This document shows positions 33,754 to 46,512 of a stretch of 64,000 nt of DNA, in pieces; position 1 is the stretch's first letter; each line of letters opens with the position of its first letter. The notes under the pieces are model-generated. The model ran no database searches. It had not been told where the DNA came from and was given only the letters and a program-made list of their open reading frames with translations. The position numbers and the translations under genes were made by a program. This stretch comes from Bretschneidera sinensis (taxonomy: Eukaryota > Streptophyta > Magnoliopsida > Brassicales > Akaniaceae): NCBI GenBank assembly GCA_023935145.1, contig CM043700.1, positions 100,916,400 to 100,980,399 on the forward strand. The letters run 5' to 3'.

Positions 33754-36700
33754 TAACTTCCTCTTTGTATTGTCTCACTTCCTCTCTTAAACTTAACACA
33801 CCAAAAAATGGAGCTAACTAATTCTCTAATATAATCACATAAGAGGCTGCTAGTGCCCTATCCTATAAAAGTATAATTTCTTTTATTTTTGTTAGTAGTA
33901 TACAAGTCAATGATATTAGATGTCTTAACATATTATTCGTAAAATAATGTTATTCAAACTGTTATCATTATTAATGGAGAGTTTTATTTATCATGAATAT
34001 TTGTTAAATTACATTATCATGATTAAGTCTGTATAATAAGAGCAATGATGATAGTATTATGATGTGATCATAATTATGATATCTAATCTTCTTGAAAGCT
34101 TTATTCTTAAATGTTACTAGTCTTAGGATACTAACTGGATATTAGTAATCCGGTTAGATTGGTACATACTATCTTTGCTTAATTGGGAGGGTGACTGATC
34201 TCAATCCCACTTGTACGGTAGACACTAAAACAAGCATGTGAATGTTCATTAGAGACTAAGTTCACTGAACATATATGAATCAACATAAGAAAACTTACAT
34301 GGAGTTTTACTTGCCTGTCAATAGGTGGTTCTTACGTCATAGTTGTGCATGTGATCCTTATGCCTGAGACACCATTGTTATCTTGTATGAAACTTTTTCT
34401 ACTTTGATGCTATTTAATATAGTTCTATCCATGGATCATTAACTAGTAGTAATTGGTTATAATGGGTTTCATATATATGAAGATATGTGAGTGTAAAATA
34501 CGAGATTCATCACTCTAAGTAAAAAAGGAGAATGTCCTATGTGATCTAATAAGATATAATTTAGGAAGTTATTTGGCGAAGGCATGGTGAGAATTAGAAA
34601 AGAGTTTTTGTAATTTCACCATTAGAATAATGTTCTTGAGATCTAGGAACATAAAATTAATGTCAATGGTTTGACAATAATTTCATACCCTAATTAGCTT
34701 AATTGGGACATTACATGATGGAAAGATTGAATTGCATAGTAACTGATAACAAAAATGTTCAAGGTTTCACAACCAAATTCACACTGTCTGGGTAGTTATG
34801 ATATGCTGCTAGGTATCACTTATAATTGTAAAAGCCCTAACAATTAATTTTTTATAAAAGAGATAATCAAAAGGAGTTTTGGTTCAAAATAAATTAGAAG
34901 GAGTTCCATTTTAATTCAAAAGGGTTCCAATTGCAATAATATAAAAGTTATGGCTACAACCAAATTAGTTTGAACCTAAGGGATTACACACAAAATGGGT
35001 AATGTGTAATGAGGAAATAATTGCAGGGGTTTAGTTTGTAATTAATGGTTAATTATAAGTAACCCTAACACTATAAATAGTTTATTAGTGTGAAGATTTT
35101 TGCTATAAAAAATATATACACAAATTTCTCTTAAAGATTTTGGTTATTCTTCTTATTCTCCCCAAAATAGAGAAGAAAATTTAGAGAGAAATCTTAATTC
35201 AAGATTTACCCTAGGTGAACTAAACCTTAGAGATCACATGGTTTTGTGAATATTGTGGATTCAAGAATGCGAGGAATTCGAGGGCACTCCTGGAATTGCT
35301 AAAAGGAGAACAAGAACACCACCAAGCTAATCCTTGAATGTTATTTAGTTGAATATATGTTCTATGTGAATCATACGGTGATTAGGGTTTAGGGAAATAG
35401 ATGAAAATTTTTAAATTTTCAGTTAGTTTTCTTGCTCGATTTCCTTCAAGTGATAACAAAGTCATCCTTATGATTTATGTAGGACATGGTAGTTTATTGT
35501 TTTAACTCTAAAATATTTGATATTTAAATTCTATAAATTTTATAGTCATAATCTAAAAGTTAGATTAGGGTTTATGAAACCCTAGGTGAAGAGATTTCAA
35601 GAAAGAGTTCTTGAATTTTTTATTGTCATATAATGTAATAAAATTGTTGTAGATTTTTTTTTTCAAGCATATGAAATCAATAGAGACTGATCATAAACAA
35701 TTTGGTTAATCAAAATATTATTTTAAATAAAAAATAAATTATTTTGGGAAGAAAATTCGCTTGAAAAATCTGCAAAAATCGAAATGACAGTCGATTTCCC
35801 TAAAGGGACAATTGACTGTGCTCTTATAGACCTAATTGAAAATTGGGCATAAACTTTAGACAGTTAAGTGCCTCTTAGGATAGTTGATCATGTCATCGAG
35901 ACCCAACATGAATTATTGGATAAAAACTTTCGGCATTCGATTGTCCAATGGCACAGTCGACTATCAAGACGTAAAAATTAGATTTCTGGTTTTGGGAAAG
36001 TTTTTGAAATAGTTTCAAATTTCTTTAAAATTAAAACACATTTTAATGAAAATTAATTGTTTAATTTTTTATTTTCAAAATCTTGAAATTAACTTGATTT
36101 AATTAATTAAGAGTTGTTCTTAAATTTCTAAATAAAAATGGTTTTAAGAAATTGGAGTTTGATTAAAAATTGAAACTCCAAAATCCTTATTATATTGAAT
36201 TGTGAATTCTAGTAAATAAGAAATCTAAATCCTAGTTTGAATAGAATTAAGAAAAGTTTTTGTTGACCTAATTTAATTAGGATAAACAATCTTAGAATAA
36301 AGCCATAGCTAGAATAAATTAGATTTGAATTTATATATGCAATTTGATTGTATGTATGTTCAAGGATAAGTGACTATGGATTGAAGATCAAATATTTGAG
36401 CTATCTGAATGGTTATTATTCAATTTGATTGAATGCATGGTTTTACTTAAATGGGTTGTAATATTTATATCTATATTTTAGGATATCTAATTTTAATGGG
36501 GTTTGCATACCTCGCCTCTCTTTTTATCGTTTGCTGTAAAATTCTATCTCATTCTTATTGTAACTCCCCTTTATTTTGAATCAAGATTTCTTATTGATTA
36601 TTGTAATGTAGTTAGTTAAAAAAGTTTGATAGGAGTAGATAAGAATTTTTCACATAAACTTGAGGATGATCGAGTGCGTAAGGAAGCAATGGAGGCTCAT

Positions 36701-37401
36701 TTGAAGATTGTAAAGCCCATTATGTGGGAATCAATGGATAATATTATGGTAACCTAAATTAAGACCAATGATTCACTTAGTGGCTCAGATGAATAATGCA
36801 TAAAAGTCTCAATCACCTAGGATCATATTTTATTTAATATTATATGATAAATTCCATGTATGTGATGTAAGTTTATTTAAAAGGATGAAACTACTAAGCA
36901 AGTTTTGTCGCAAATATGCGGGACTTACATTTTGGGAGATTCATGATGCCCTATTAAATATATGATATAATGAGGTAGGAAACTAATGGGTCCAAGAAAC
37001 TATTATGTGAGGGCTTATTGGTTTAATTACCTACACTTATGAAATGATGGGTTTGACTTGACTAGATATATTATCCAAGAAACTATAATGTGAGGATAAT
37101 ATATTTTACAGGCTAAATGAATGATTGGGAATTACATGAGATGTAATTGATAAGTGTTATCTCCCTGTTAAAGGTTTATTATAGCCAAAAAAAAAAATTA
37201 TGTGAGGCTATTTTAAACATGTAATGGGATCCCAATCCTTACTAGGAGACCTTCCAATGGGGTCACCCGAATTTCATACCTAGGGATTATGGAATTCGAA
37301 AAGAATAGTGGGAGGAACCAATATGATTAAAGACTAAATCTATTAGTTGATAATAAAATGAATGGATTCTAATTTTCTACTATTGTTGATAGTAGATCAC
37401 A
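33754..37401. other. AT-rich stretch resembling a decayed copia LTR and leader
   Basis: No ORF above background. The part from about 33890 to 35340 (for example the tract around 34185-34290 and TATAAATAG at 35072-35080) reads like a copia LTR/leader, but I cannot place its ends. 35786-35965 contains palindromic words of the type ACAGTCGACTGT (GACAGTCGATTTCC, GACAATTGACTGTG, CACAGTCGACTATC), as in C2. A stretch near 36640-36750 could code KLEDDRVRKEAMEAHLKI, which I do not recognise. Confidence 0.4.
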
Positions 37402-37704
37402 ATGACCAACCTCAAACTCCTACCCATAATTCTTGATATCAACAGACTTATTAGGGCTAATTTCCTAGATTGACTAAGGAATTTGAGAATTGTTCTCAAT
37501 TCTGAGAAAATTGACTATGTTGATCAATCACTTCCAGCAACTGTTGCTGAGAATGCTCTTGAAGAAGAGGTCAGTACTTTTGAGAAGTGGTAGGAGGATA
37601 ATATGAAGGCTAGGTGCTACATACTACATACCAGCTTCAATGTATAATAAGCTTCAGAAGCAACATAAGAAAATGAAAAGTGCATATACGATGTTGCTTA
37701 ATTT
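37402..37704 (+). pseudogene. Copia gag fragment fused to Sirevirus-type pol
   Basis: Starts MTNLKLLPIILD and continues through LRIVLNSEKIDYV and NALEEEV to KLQKQHKKMKSAYTMLLNL, an N-terminal copia gag of the UBN2-like type. It has several stops and a shift in frame. At about 37705 it passes in frame into NRVLIRPILKKTPYEL, integrase of element C2. Gag of this kind is unlike the C3 gag (MASNSYSEG), so this is a junction of two copia lineages by deletion or recombination. Confidence 0.6.
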
Positions 37705-39583
37705 GAATCGAGTTTTAATTAGGCCTATACTCAAGAAAACTCCATATGAATTATAGAATGGTATCAATCCAAATATTTTTTATTTTCATGCTTTTGGTTG
37801 TAAGTGCTTCTTTTTTAATAACAATAAATATGACTTAAGTAAATTTAATTTTAAGACTGATGAAGGCATTTTCTTGGGTTATTCAACCTCTAGTAAGGCT
37901 TATAAAGTCTTCAATAAAAGAACTCTAGTGGTTGAAGAATTCGTTAATGTTGTATTTGATGAGATTAACCCTCTTAATGGAAGAAGAGTTTCTTGTGATG
38001 ATGATGTATATTTTCTGCTTAAAGTGGAGATCACCACTCCCATTGTTGACCTCAAGGAGAATCAATCTCAAATTGTTTAGGAAGAAGGTGGATCAAGATT
38101 TGATCAACTTTCATCAAGTCAACAAGGAGATGGTCTTCCTAAAGATTGGAGGTATGTGAATTATCACACAATCGATCAAGTGATTGGTGATCATTCATAA
38201 GGGGTAAGAACTCATTCTTCTATTAGAAATTTATGCAATTATGTAGCTTTCTTATCTCAAATTGAACCTAAGACTTTTGATGAAGCTGAACATGATGAAA
38301 ATTGGATAATGGCTATGCAAAAAAAAAAAAATTAAACCAATTTAAAAGAAGTAAAGTTTAGACTTAGTACTTAGGCTTAAAGATCATTTGGTAATTGATA
38401 CTAAATGGGTTTATAGAAATAAAATGGATGAAAATGGATTAGTAACTAGAAACAACGCTAGACTTGTAGCAAAAGGATATAATCAAGAAGAAGGAATAGA
38501 TTTTGATGAAACTTTTGCTCTCGTAGCTAGACTTGAAGCCATTCGAATGTTACTTGCATTTGCATTTTTAAGAATTTCAAATGGATGTGAAAAGTGCATT
38601 TTTAAATTGTTTTATAGAGGAAGAAGTATATGTTGAACAATCTCTTAGTTGGTTTTGAAAATCTTAATATTGAAAACCATATCAATAAGATTTTCAAAGC
38701 CCTCTATGGGTTGAAAGAAGCTCCTAGAGCATGGTATGAAAGATTAAATAAATTTTTACTTGATCATGATGGAAGAACTCAATTACTTCCTTGGACTTCA
38801 AATCAAACAAACAAAAGAAAGAACCTTCATCAACCAATCTAAGTACATAAAAGATTTACTAAAGAGGTTTGGGATAGAGAATGCAAAACAAATTGGAACT
38901 CCTGTAAGCATATCAATAAAGCCTAACATCGATGAAGGAGGTGAAAGTGTAGATATTAAGAAATATAGAATCATAATATGAGCTTTACTTTATTTAACCG
39001 CTAATGGACCCGATATTATGTTTAGTGTTTATATGTGTGTTGGGTTTCAATCAAATTCTTAAAGAATTTCATTTAATTGCACTTAAAATAATTTTAAGAT
39101 ATTTTATAGGAACTCAAAACTTAGGCTTATGGTACTCTAGAGAATCTTTCTTTGACTTAATTAGGTATTAAGATGCTGATTTTACCAGTTGTAAGTTAGA
39201 TAGATAAAATACTAGTGGGACATGCCAATTTCTTAATTGTATGTTAACTTCTTAGTTTTCTAAGAAACAAAACTCAGTTGCATTATCAATGGCCGAAGTA
39301 GAGTATGTAGCCACCGATAGTTGTTATGCACAAATTTTATGGATAAAACAACAATTTAAAGATTTTGGCATGAGTTTTGAAAATGTTCCTATCTTATGTG
39401 ATAAAATTTAACTAAGAATCCAATTCAATATTCTAAACTAAACAAATTCAAATTAAACACCATTTTATTCAAGATCATACTCAAAAAGGAAATATTAAAC
39501 TTGAATTTGTTAGTACCGAAAAGCATTTAGCTGATATTTTGACTAAACCTTTGAATGAAGATAGATTTTTCTTGATTAGAATG
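37705..39583 (+). pseudogene. C2 Sirevirus-like pol remnant
   Basis: Integrase C-terminus (FHAFGCKCF, DEGIFLGYSTSSKAYKVFNKRTLVVEE), linker, RT ([36 protein letters not shown]) and RNase H, closely related to C3 at 51300-53400. Compared with C3, the RT has lost roughly 55 codons between KFLLDHD and EELNYFLGLQ, which removes the catalytic YVDD block. The frame is cut at 39583 by C3 and resumes at 57102, ending at TGA 57126-57128. Confidence 0.85.
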
Positions 39584-40574
39584 TGTTGACCCTCATATAA
39601 ATTTTGATAATGACAAAACACTACTCTAATTGTACTAACAATGTTATCCAAGTGTTTTAAACGATAAAAGCATACAACCAAGAATCAAGATGCAAGAACT
39701 CAACCCGAATCAGACACCAAGTCAAGACAGAAGATCTAGTATAGGCATAAGGTACTGAAACAAGTAGTAAATCTCGTTTGTCCAAGTAACTAGCTTGTCT
39801 TATGGCTCATTTTGTAAAATTATTTTTACAAAAACTATTTATTCAAACGTTTCTAAGTCAAAAACATTTTAAAACATGAAAAACTGGGTTGAAGGGCAAC
39901 CCAGTCGACTAGATCCTTATACCAGACGACTGGGATATGGGACAGTAAGTCCCCAGTCGACTGGGTGATCTATACCAGTCGACTGGTACTAATGACCATT
40001 CGATCGGTACTCTTTACAGCCTTAAAAAGTGAGACTTTTCACTTTACCCAGTTGAGTGGTACTAAGACCCAATCAACTGGTAATCAAAAAAATCTGACCG
40101 TTAAGACGCCAAACTTGAGCATTTAATACACCAAAACGTACCAAGTCAGTATCAAATGGCCATATTAATTCAAGGCTATATAAACCCACTCCAACGAGCA
40201 TTTAAGAAAAGAAAATTACACATTCAATTGAGTTTTTGCTCATTAATACACTAAAGCTTTGAAACATTTATTGTTAAGTCATTCTTCAAGCTTTACTTTG
40301 AAAGAGAGATATTATTCAGTTATAAAAGCATTCATTGCTATCTCTCTACCATTTACTTTACAGCAACTCATATTTATTGTAAAGGGATTAACTTCCGAAA
40401 GGAAGAGATTAACTTCCGAGAGGAAGGGATAAGCTTCCAAGTGGAAGGGATTGTTTGTAAGGTTTATGCAACACCCGTGAAGTTGTACGACTAAGAGTTT
40501 TAGTGGATCACTTGAAGAAGGTTCCTTGAAGAGAGTGGACATAGAGTCAGAACGAATCCGATATTGCAGAACCA
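39584..40574 (+). repeat. C3 5' LTR, left part
   Basis: Starts TGTTGACCCTCAT and is interrupted at 40574 by E. It aligns with 55912-56931 of the 3' LTR. The rest of this LTR resumes after 48027. Confidence 0.92.
39885..40184 (+). promoter_or_regulatory. C3 5' LTR U3 word array and TATA box
   Basis: Seven words of the type CCAGTCGACTGG lie between 39899 and 40081, two of them perfect 14-bp palindromes (39952-39965, 39974-39987). They are preceded by a perfect 8-bp stem CTGGGTTG/CAACCCAG (39885-39905). TATATAAA follows at 40177-40184. Confidence 0.75.
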
Positions 40575-42095
40575 TGATTATGCCCAAAGAGTAACGCGGT
40601 AGTTGTAGTACAGCTTTGGGGTGTCGATCCCACGAGGAAACAAGTTAACTACAAGCGAAGATATAAATCTAAACACGAACGATAAGATCAAATGAGAGAA
40701 TATGAATTTTGATAGTAAAGTTATATAAGAAAATTGTGTAAATAGATTGAAAATATGATGGAGACAACAAGGTTCCGGGAATCCTCCTTAGGTTTGTTGC
40801 CCTATTCCAATCTCAATTCAGTTGTCTTTATCTTGATTGCAAGTTTCACATACCAAACAAACAATCGACAAATATTCAATCACAGCACATATATAAACCC
40901 TGATGTAATTGCTTATGAAGTACTTTTTACTTTCGATTCAAGCACACATGACCTATCCTATAGGTTTATCAAGAAACGACAATATATCTCTATGACAATA
41001 TTGCAGTAATGGACAAACCTAAAAGATAAATCTACTGGACTTAATCAAATCCAAACAACTTGACATAAGAAGTGCTTAACTAAACTTATATGAAGAGGAA
41101 GTATGCAATCACCGGGTTAAGAAAATTTAAAATAAGAAGAACATACAGTGCAGCTGTCACATGAACTTTAATTCTTATTGTTTAAGCAAAGAATAAATGA
41201 TAAACAATGTTTAGCAATAAATCCAAATTACAATTGAATTAGGAAAGGAAAATAAGAACAACTATACCTAGGGATTCATCCTTTTGCCTTGCTTGGAGAT
41301 TAGTTGGCCATGGGGGAGAGTATGGCTGCCTCCCTTGACTTTTCCAGCATTTGATTGCTCCCTCTCTCTTCAACCCTAAGTGATCTATTTATAGTACAAG
41401 GGTCCAAGGGATTTTGGGTTTAATCTATTGCTAAAACCCTAATTAAGTTCAGACTCGGAGATGGGAAAAACGTGTGCGCGCTACAGCACAGGCTGAGGGA
41501 TGCTGCAGCACTTGCCTTCCACTTGGTTGGGTTGTTCTTGGGTGCTGCAGCATGGGCTGAGGGATGCTGTGGAACTTTCCTTCCACTTGGTTGGGTAGTT
41601 CCTGGGTGCTGCAGCATGGGCTGAGGGATGCCGCAACATAGGCTGATGTTGTTTTGGAGGCCTAACCTTTGTCTACTAAAACTGCCATAACTTTCTCTAG
41701 AAAAATCATTTTTATGAGCCATAAAATTCTCCAGAAAATAGACTTCCAGATCTTTCTAAGCATATATTGCTCATCTCCTAGTTCTTTTTACATCAATACA
41801 GTTTTAATTTGCAAAAATAATTGATCTGTACGGGCAATTCTAGCAATTTAGTGAAACTCCTTTCCAAGTGCTTGTGAACCTTCACTCCGGTGTTCATCGA
41901 GTCATTGTGCTTCAAGCAATGATAGCTTTTCCATCTCTTTTGATCTTAAAGTACCTGAAAATGCATCAAAATAGATCAATGATCCAAGAATGACACTTTA
42001 GAGTTGTTAAGGTATAAAAGTGCAATTCAAACCTAGATCAACCCTAAAATGCTAACAATTAAGTATTGTAAAGATGCATTTTATGACTCTCATCA
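40575..42095 (-). repeat. Element E 3' LTR
   Basis: 1,521 bp, TGATTATGCCC to CTCTCATCA. Near the U5 end, 40602-40610 (GTTGTAGTA) and 40621-40633 (GTGTCGATCCCAC) resemble tRNA-Asp. Confidence 0.93.
41385..41650 (-). promoter_or_regulatory. Element E 3' LTR U3 repeats and TATA box
   Basis: TATAAATAG on the minus strand at 41385-41393. Upstream in sense are two full 64-bp tandem units and a partial third (41491-41554, 41555-41618, 41619-41646), each with a TGCTGCAGCA-type palindrome. The 5' LTR has the same at 47419-47575 with more CpG-containing versions (TGCTGCGGCA), and TATA at 47311-47319. Confidence 0.7.
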
Positions 42096-42131
42096 TAATC
42101 CCCAACTAGCTTATTGCTAGTCCCTAGCAAT
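42096..42131 (-). other. Element E polypurine tract and hairpin
   Basis: The minus strand reads GCTAGTTGGGGATTA against the LTR, with the 8-bp stem ATTGCTAG/CTAGCAAT at 42113-42131. Confidence 0.8.
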
Positions 42132-43475
42132 TCAAGCGAAAACAAGAGATGAATTCTATGGTGGGAGTCAAAACAAAGTAAAGCAATGTTAGTGTTAAAC
42201 CAAGAGTAATTCACTTTTGTCTCAAAAATCACATATAACACACGGCACATAGAATCATTAAATTTCACCTAAGTCCAAAAGTAATCTAAACATCAATCTT
42301 AAAATTGTTATCGACACGTAACATCCATCTTACCACAATCCATTAGTCCGAACAACCGGATGATTTTATGCACAACATTCATGAATACAAGTCTTGGCCT
42401 CTAAAAACATAACAAATTGTGTGACATCAATCACATAAACAAGGTCCATAGGCTTATTTTTCAAATCACTCTCCACTATTGTAGAAAAATCACACCACCT
42501 TGGATTAATAGGTCTTTTAATAAGCTTGTAATGTTATGCTGAGGTAAAGGTTAAGAAAGAACGAAAATGATTCACAAGTAAAAGAACTCAATCTCTTAGC
42601 TTTAAATACAACCACTTTTAAGTACTAGATAACCTTACTTCGATACCCAACTCTTTCAACCACTCTTCGAGCATTTCTCTCAATAGATCACCATTTTTTT
42701 CTTTTCTTCTTCTTCTTTCTTTGCCATAATTCACTTCCTTTTCTGTTTTCTTTTCTATTTTTAGCAAATACCCATTCACCTCCTTTTTTTCATTTTCATT
42801 TTCTTTTCTTTTCCACAACCCCCAACTTATCTTCTTTAATATACTTGGGTTATGGTTTTTTTTTTTTATATATTTCCATCCTTACTTCTCTTAAGTGCTT
42901 CTCAACAAATGTGTACAACTAAGTTCTTTTAAAAGAAAGGTAAGGATAAAATATTTTTAGGCTCATAAGGGTAAGTAAATGGGTTTTTGAAAGAAACAAG
43001 GATCAAATTCTTTTACAAGAAAAAAGCTCAAACAGGTGACTAGTGATAGATATAGCAATGGTAAGTTTGAAAGGCTCAAACGGTTCTAAAAGGACCTAAA
43101 TCATGTAGTGTGCGTTCTAGGAATTCACCTCAAGTGATTATCAAATAAGTTCTAGAGCTTGTCGAGACCACAAATGTATTCACAAAACAATCACACATAA
43201 AACTTCTCTAAATACTTTAGATTAATCATACAATCTTACTGCAAACTAGAGTTTCAAACCAAGTTAAGATTGATACTTAAATTATTCTCAAACCGAAGCA
43301 AGATTTAACTACTTCTAAACGCTATATGCTATCTCAGTTAGGCTCATATCATTGACATGTGAATTAACTCTAAGGCTAACACAAAGCATGCTTAAAACAA
43401 ACAAAAAGGAAAAAAGACACCAAGCAGTTCAAAGAAAAATATGAAAAACAGGAATATGTTTCCTCCTTTCCTCCA
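42132..43475. other. Element E noncoding 3' internal region
   Basis: No ORF. It aligns with 23566-24887 of D. It holds a CTT-rich tract at about 42694-42723. Confidence 0.7.
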
Positions 43476-43507
43476 CCCCCAACTTAAAATAAGCATTGTC
43501 CTCAATG
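43476..43507 (-). other. Element E internal polypurine tract and hairpin
   Basis: Minus strand AAGTTGGGGGTGG, with the stem CATTG tcct CAATG at 43494-43507. Confidence 0.6.
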
Positions 43508-43700
43508 TGAAAGCAAAAGTTAAGAAAACTCTCTTTGTAGCCAAAAGTGCACAGAAGCTGAAAATTGTGCACCACCATTTGAACTACTTCGTATATTTGT
43601 CCCTGAAAAAGAAATACGAAAGCAAAACTGGAAAATAGCAAAATAATAATAATAAACAAGAAAAAAATATAAAAAAAAAAAAAAATAAAAGGATATGTTG

Positions 43701-43745
43701 TGGGTTGTCTCCCATGAGCGCTAAGTTTTACGTCTTCAGCCAGAC
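43701..43745 (-). other. Element E 45-nt post-ORF motif
   Basis: Minus strand GTCTGGCTGAAGACG, TAAAACTTAGCGC, TCATGGGAGACAACCCA. It lies about 70 nt after the polyprotein stop. Confidence 0.75.
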
Positions 43746-43815
43746 ACTGCACCACCCTCACTGCTGGCCTCATTGTGGTGCTGAAGATGAGGCTCCGTAC
43801 TCAGTGGCTTCAGTG

Positions 43816-46356
43816 CTAGTCTTTTGGCAAGGAATACTTAAAGTCCACCACATATGGCTCAAGTGTTTTTGGTGATTCCCATTTACTATCAGCAATAGAG
43901 TATTTGATTCCCGCATCCATGTGACTTCTCTCAAGCAACTCCTCAAAGCATGGTTGCCAAATTTCTTAATAAATTCCTGTGGCTTATCAAAAACATCAAC
44001 AACATTAACGGCATGGGGATAAACTGAAGAATCATTGAATTCAAAATTATTAAGAATGAATTCCGAAGAGTTAGAATTATCTTTGATGTACTCATCCTCT
44101 TCATGTGGCTGCCATGAGACTCGAAAAACATTTACCTCTAGAGTCCTATTTCCAAATGATAATGTCATTAGGCCATTCCTATAATTAATGAGGGCATTGG
44201 CGGTGGCAAGGAATGGTCTTCTAAGTATCAAAGGAATTTTTGACTCCGTGTTTACAGTAGAAACAGTATCTAAAACCAAAAAAATCAACAGAATAGTAGA
44301 AATTATCAATTTGCAACAAAACATCTTCTACAATACCTCTTGGTTTTCTTACCGATCTATCTGCTAATTGAAGTACCACGGAGGTTGGTTTAATCTCACC
44401 TAAACGCTGTAGGTATATGGAGTATGGCATGAGGTTCACACTAGCTCCCAAATCCAGCAATGCTTGGCAACAAGAATTATTTCTAATTTGGCAAGCCACC
44501 GTTGGACAGCCCAGATCTGTATATTTGGGCGGTGTCTTGCTGTCAATTAATGCACTCGCTTGCTCCATTAAGAATGCTGTCTTCTTCACATTGTGCCTCC
44601 TCTTGAGTGTGCATAGATCATTGATGATTTTTGCTTAGTTGGGGATTTGTTTTATAACATGAAGAAGAGGGAGGTTAATTTTAACATGCTGAAGTTGTTC
44701 AAGAATCTCACCTTTTAATGTTGTATTCATCTCCTTAGGTTTGAGGAGTGCTTGAGGGTAAGGCACCAGTGGAGAATAATCATCATGGGCCTCTTGTTCT
44801 TTGGGGGCTTTATCCTTGTTGCTCAAGTTTGATGGTAGAGTGAGCCCATCAATTTTCTTACCGTTGTGGGTAATTATGGCATTAACCTCTATAACATTTT
44901 GATTTTCAGGTCCAGAGGTTTGTGTCATATGTTGTCCCCTTGAATTAGGTTGTGGCTATGAAGGAAAATGACTTTGCTCTTGAACTATTAAGAAACTAGT
45001 CAACTTGGTGAGTTGGCTCTTTATTACCTTTTGTTTCTCTTTGATCGCTTGTTGTTCCTCTAACAACCGTTGATTTATTTTTCCTTGATCTTCCACACTC
45101 TTGGCATGTACCTGCATTAATGACTTAAACATATCTTCCAAAGGTAAAGATTGTTGAGGTGCATTAGATGAGGTTGCTTGCGGTTGCCATTGGGTACTAT
45201 AGTGGGTAAAGGGTTGCATGTCGGATTTCCAACTAAAATTAGGGTGATTCTTCCAACCGGGATTGTAGGTGTTAGAGTAGGGTGAGGGTGGTTTCCCTAA
45301 GGGTATACCTACAGCATTACACTCTTCCTTCATCTCAAAATAGACTGGATAATCCTAAGGTAAATGATCTACCCCATTACATGTGAAACAAGGCTCATAG
45401 GACTCTACCTTAGCAACCGGTTCAGGGGCCCTAGCATTTCTGGTTTTTAAGGCTTCAATTTCCTTAGTTAGGGCCTTAAAACTGGCTTTAAGGCTGTCCT
45501 CTTCCTTAAGTTGATAAATCCTAGCGGGTTTATTTCTCTTAGTGCTTTCTATGGCATTTGGTCTTGTCCAAGTGTGGGATTTTTCTGATAAGTCATCTAG
45601 GAAATCTATGGCTTGGTCGGGATCTTTGTGAAGAAAATCCCCATTGCACATCATTTCTATGAACTGCCTTTCCTTACTTAGAAGCCCATCATAGAAGTAG
45701 CTAACTACCCGCCAACTCTCATACCCATGGTGTGGACAAGAATTTAAAAGGTCCTTGAAACGTTCCCAAACTTGATATAAGGTTTCACTCTCTTTTTGTG
45801 CAAAGTTTGAGATTTGTCTCTTAAGGTTGTTGGTCGTATGGGTTGTGAAGTGTTTTTGGAATAAAACTCGGGTCATCCCATCCCAACTACCTATAGACCT
45901 AGGCCTTAACGAGTACAACCAAGCCTTGGCTTTTTCCTTAAGTGAAAAAGGAAAAAACCTCTGTTTGACGGTGTTTAACATATCAGCTCTACCTTGAAAG
46001 GTTGCTACTACTTCCTCAAATTCCCTAATATGGATATAAGGGTTATCATTCTCAAATCCATGGAAGGTTGGTAGCAATTGGATCATGCCTGGTTTGAAAT
46101 CAGGTTGTTGAACATTAGGGGGGAACATGATACACGATGGGGTGGCCGTTCGGCTAGGATGCAGATAATCTTTAAGTGTCCTAGCAAGATTCTCATTAGG
46201 GTTTTCAGCCATGTTGACAAGATTTTCTAAATTCTCTGTTGGGTGTACACTAGGGTTTGATCTAGGCGAGGTTTCGCTAACAGACGTGGAAGGAAAGAGT
46301 ATCTCTAATTCGGGTCCCTTAATGAACCTAACTCATGAATCTCTCGGTCTAAGCAT
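43816..46356 (-). pseudogene. gag-PR: Element E gag-protease polyprotein
   Basis: From ATG 46354-46356 (MLRPRDS) the frame is kept through gag and most of protease, with stops near 46335, 45352 and 44930. Frameshifts follow near 44300 and 43940. Capsid: FHGFENDNPYIHIREFEE, FFPFSLKEKAKAWLYSL, CPHHGYESWR. Zinc knuckle CFTCNGVDHLP is followed by a stop, and the last Cys is changed. A coiled-coil-like stretch rich in Gln/Glu/Lys (near 45000-45120) precedes protease (DLGASVNLMPYSIYL, intact Asp). After protease comes a short RT-like stub, DAGIKYSIADSKW, then a tail ending at the TAG 43816-43818. F has the same stub, tail and stop position, so this truncation is inherited. Confidence 0.85.
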
Positions 46357-46489
46357 ACACCAACAAAGTTTAAAAAGTAATAAAAATAGAACAAAATTAA
46401 AAAAATTAGAAAATTAAAAACTTAAAGAAAGAAACGATAGTACCGTCTCGTCTTAGAGTTTGACAATCTTCTTTGTACTTAAGCGCGTT

Positions 46490-46507
46490 TCCCCGACAAC
46501 GGTGCCA
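46490..46507 (-). other. Element E primer binding site
   Basis: The plus strand reads TCCCCGACAACGGTGCCA, tRNA-Asp 3' end with two changes, 5 nt inside the 5' LTR. Confidence 0.88.
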
Positions 46508-46512
46508 AAATT

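Noticed and set aside
36600..36760. Possible coding stretch upstream of the copia gag
   Set aside because: Short, no start and stop context, and no family recognised. Left inside the AT-rich region entry.
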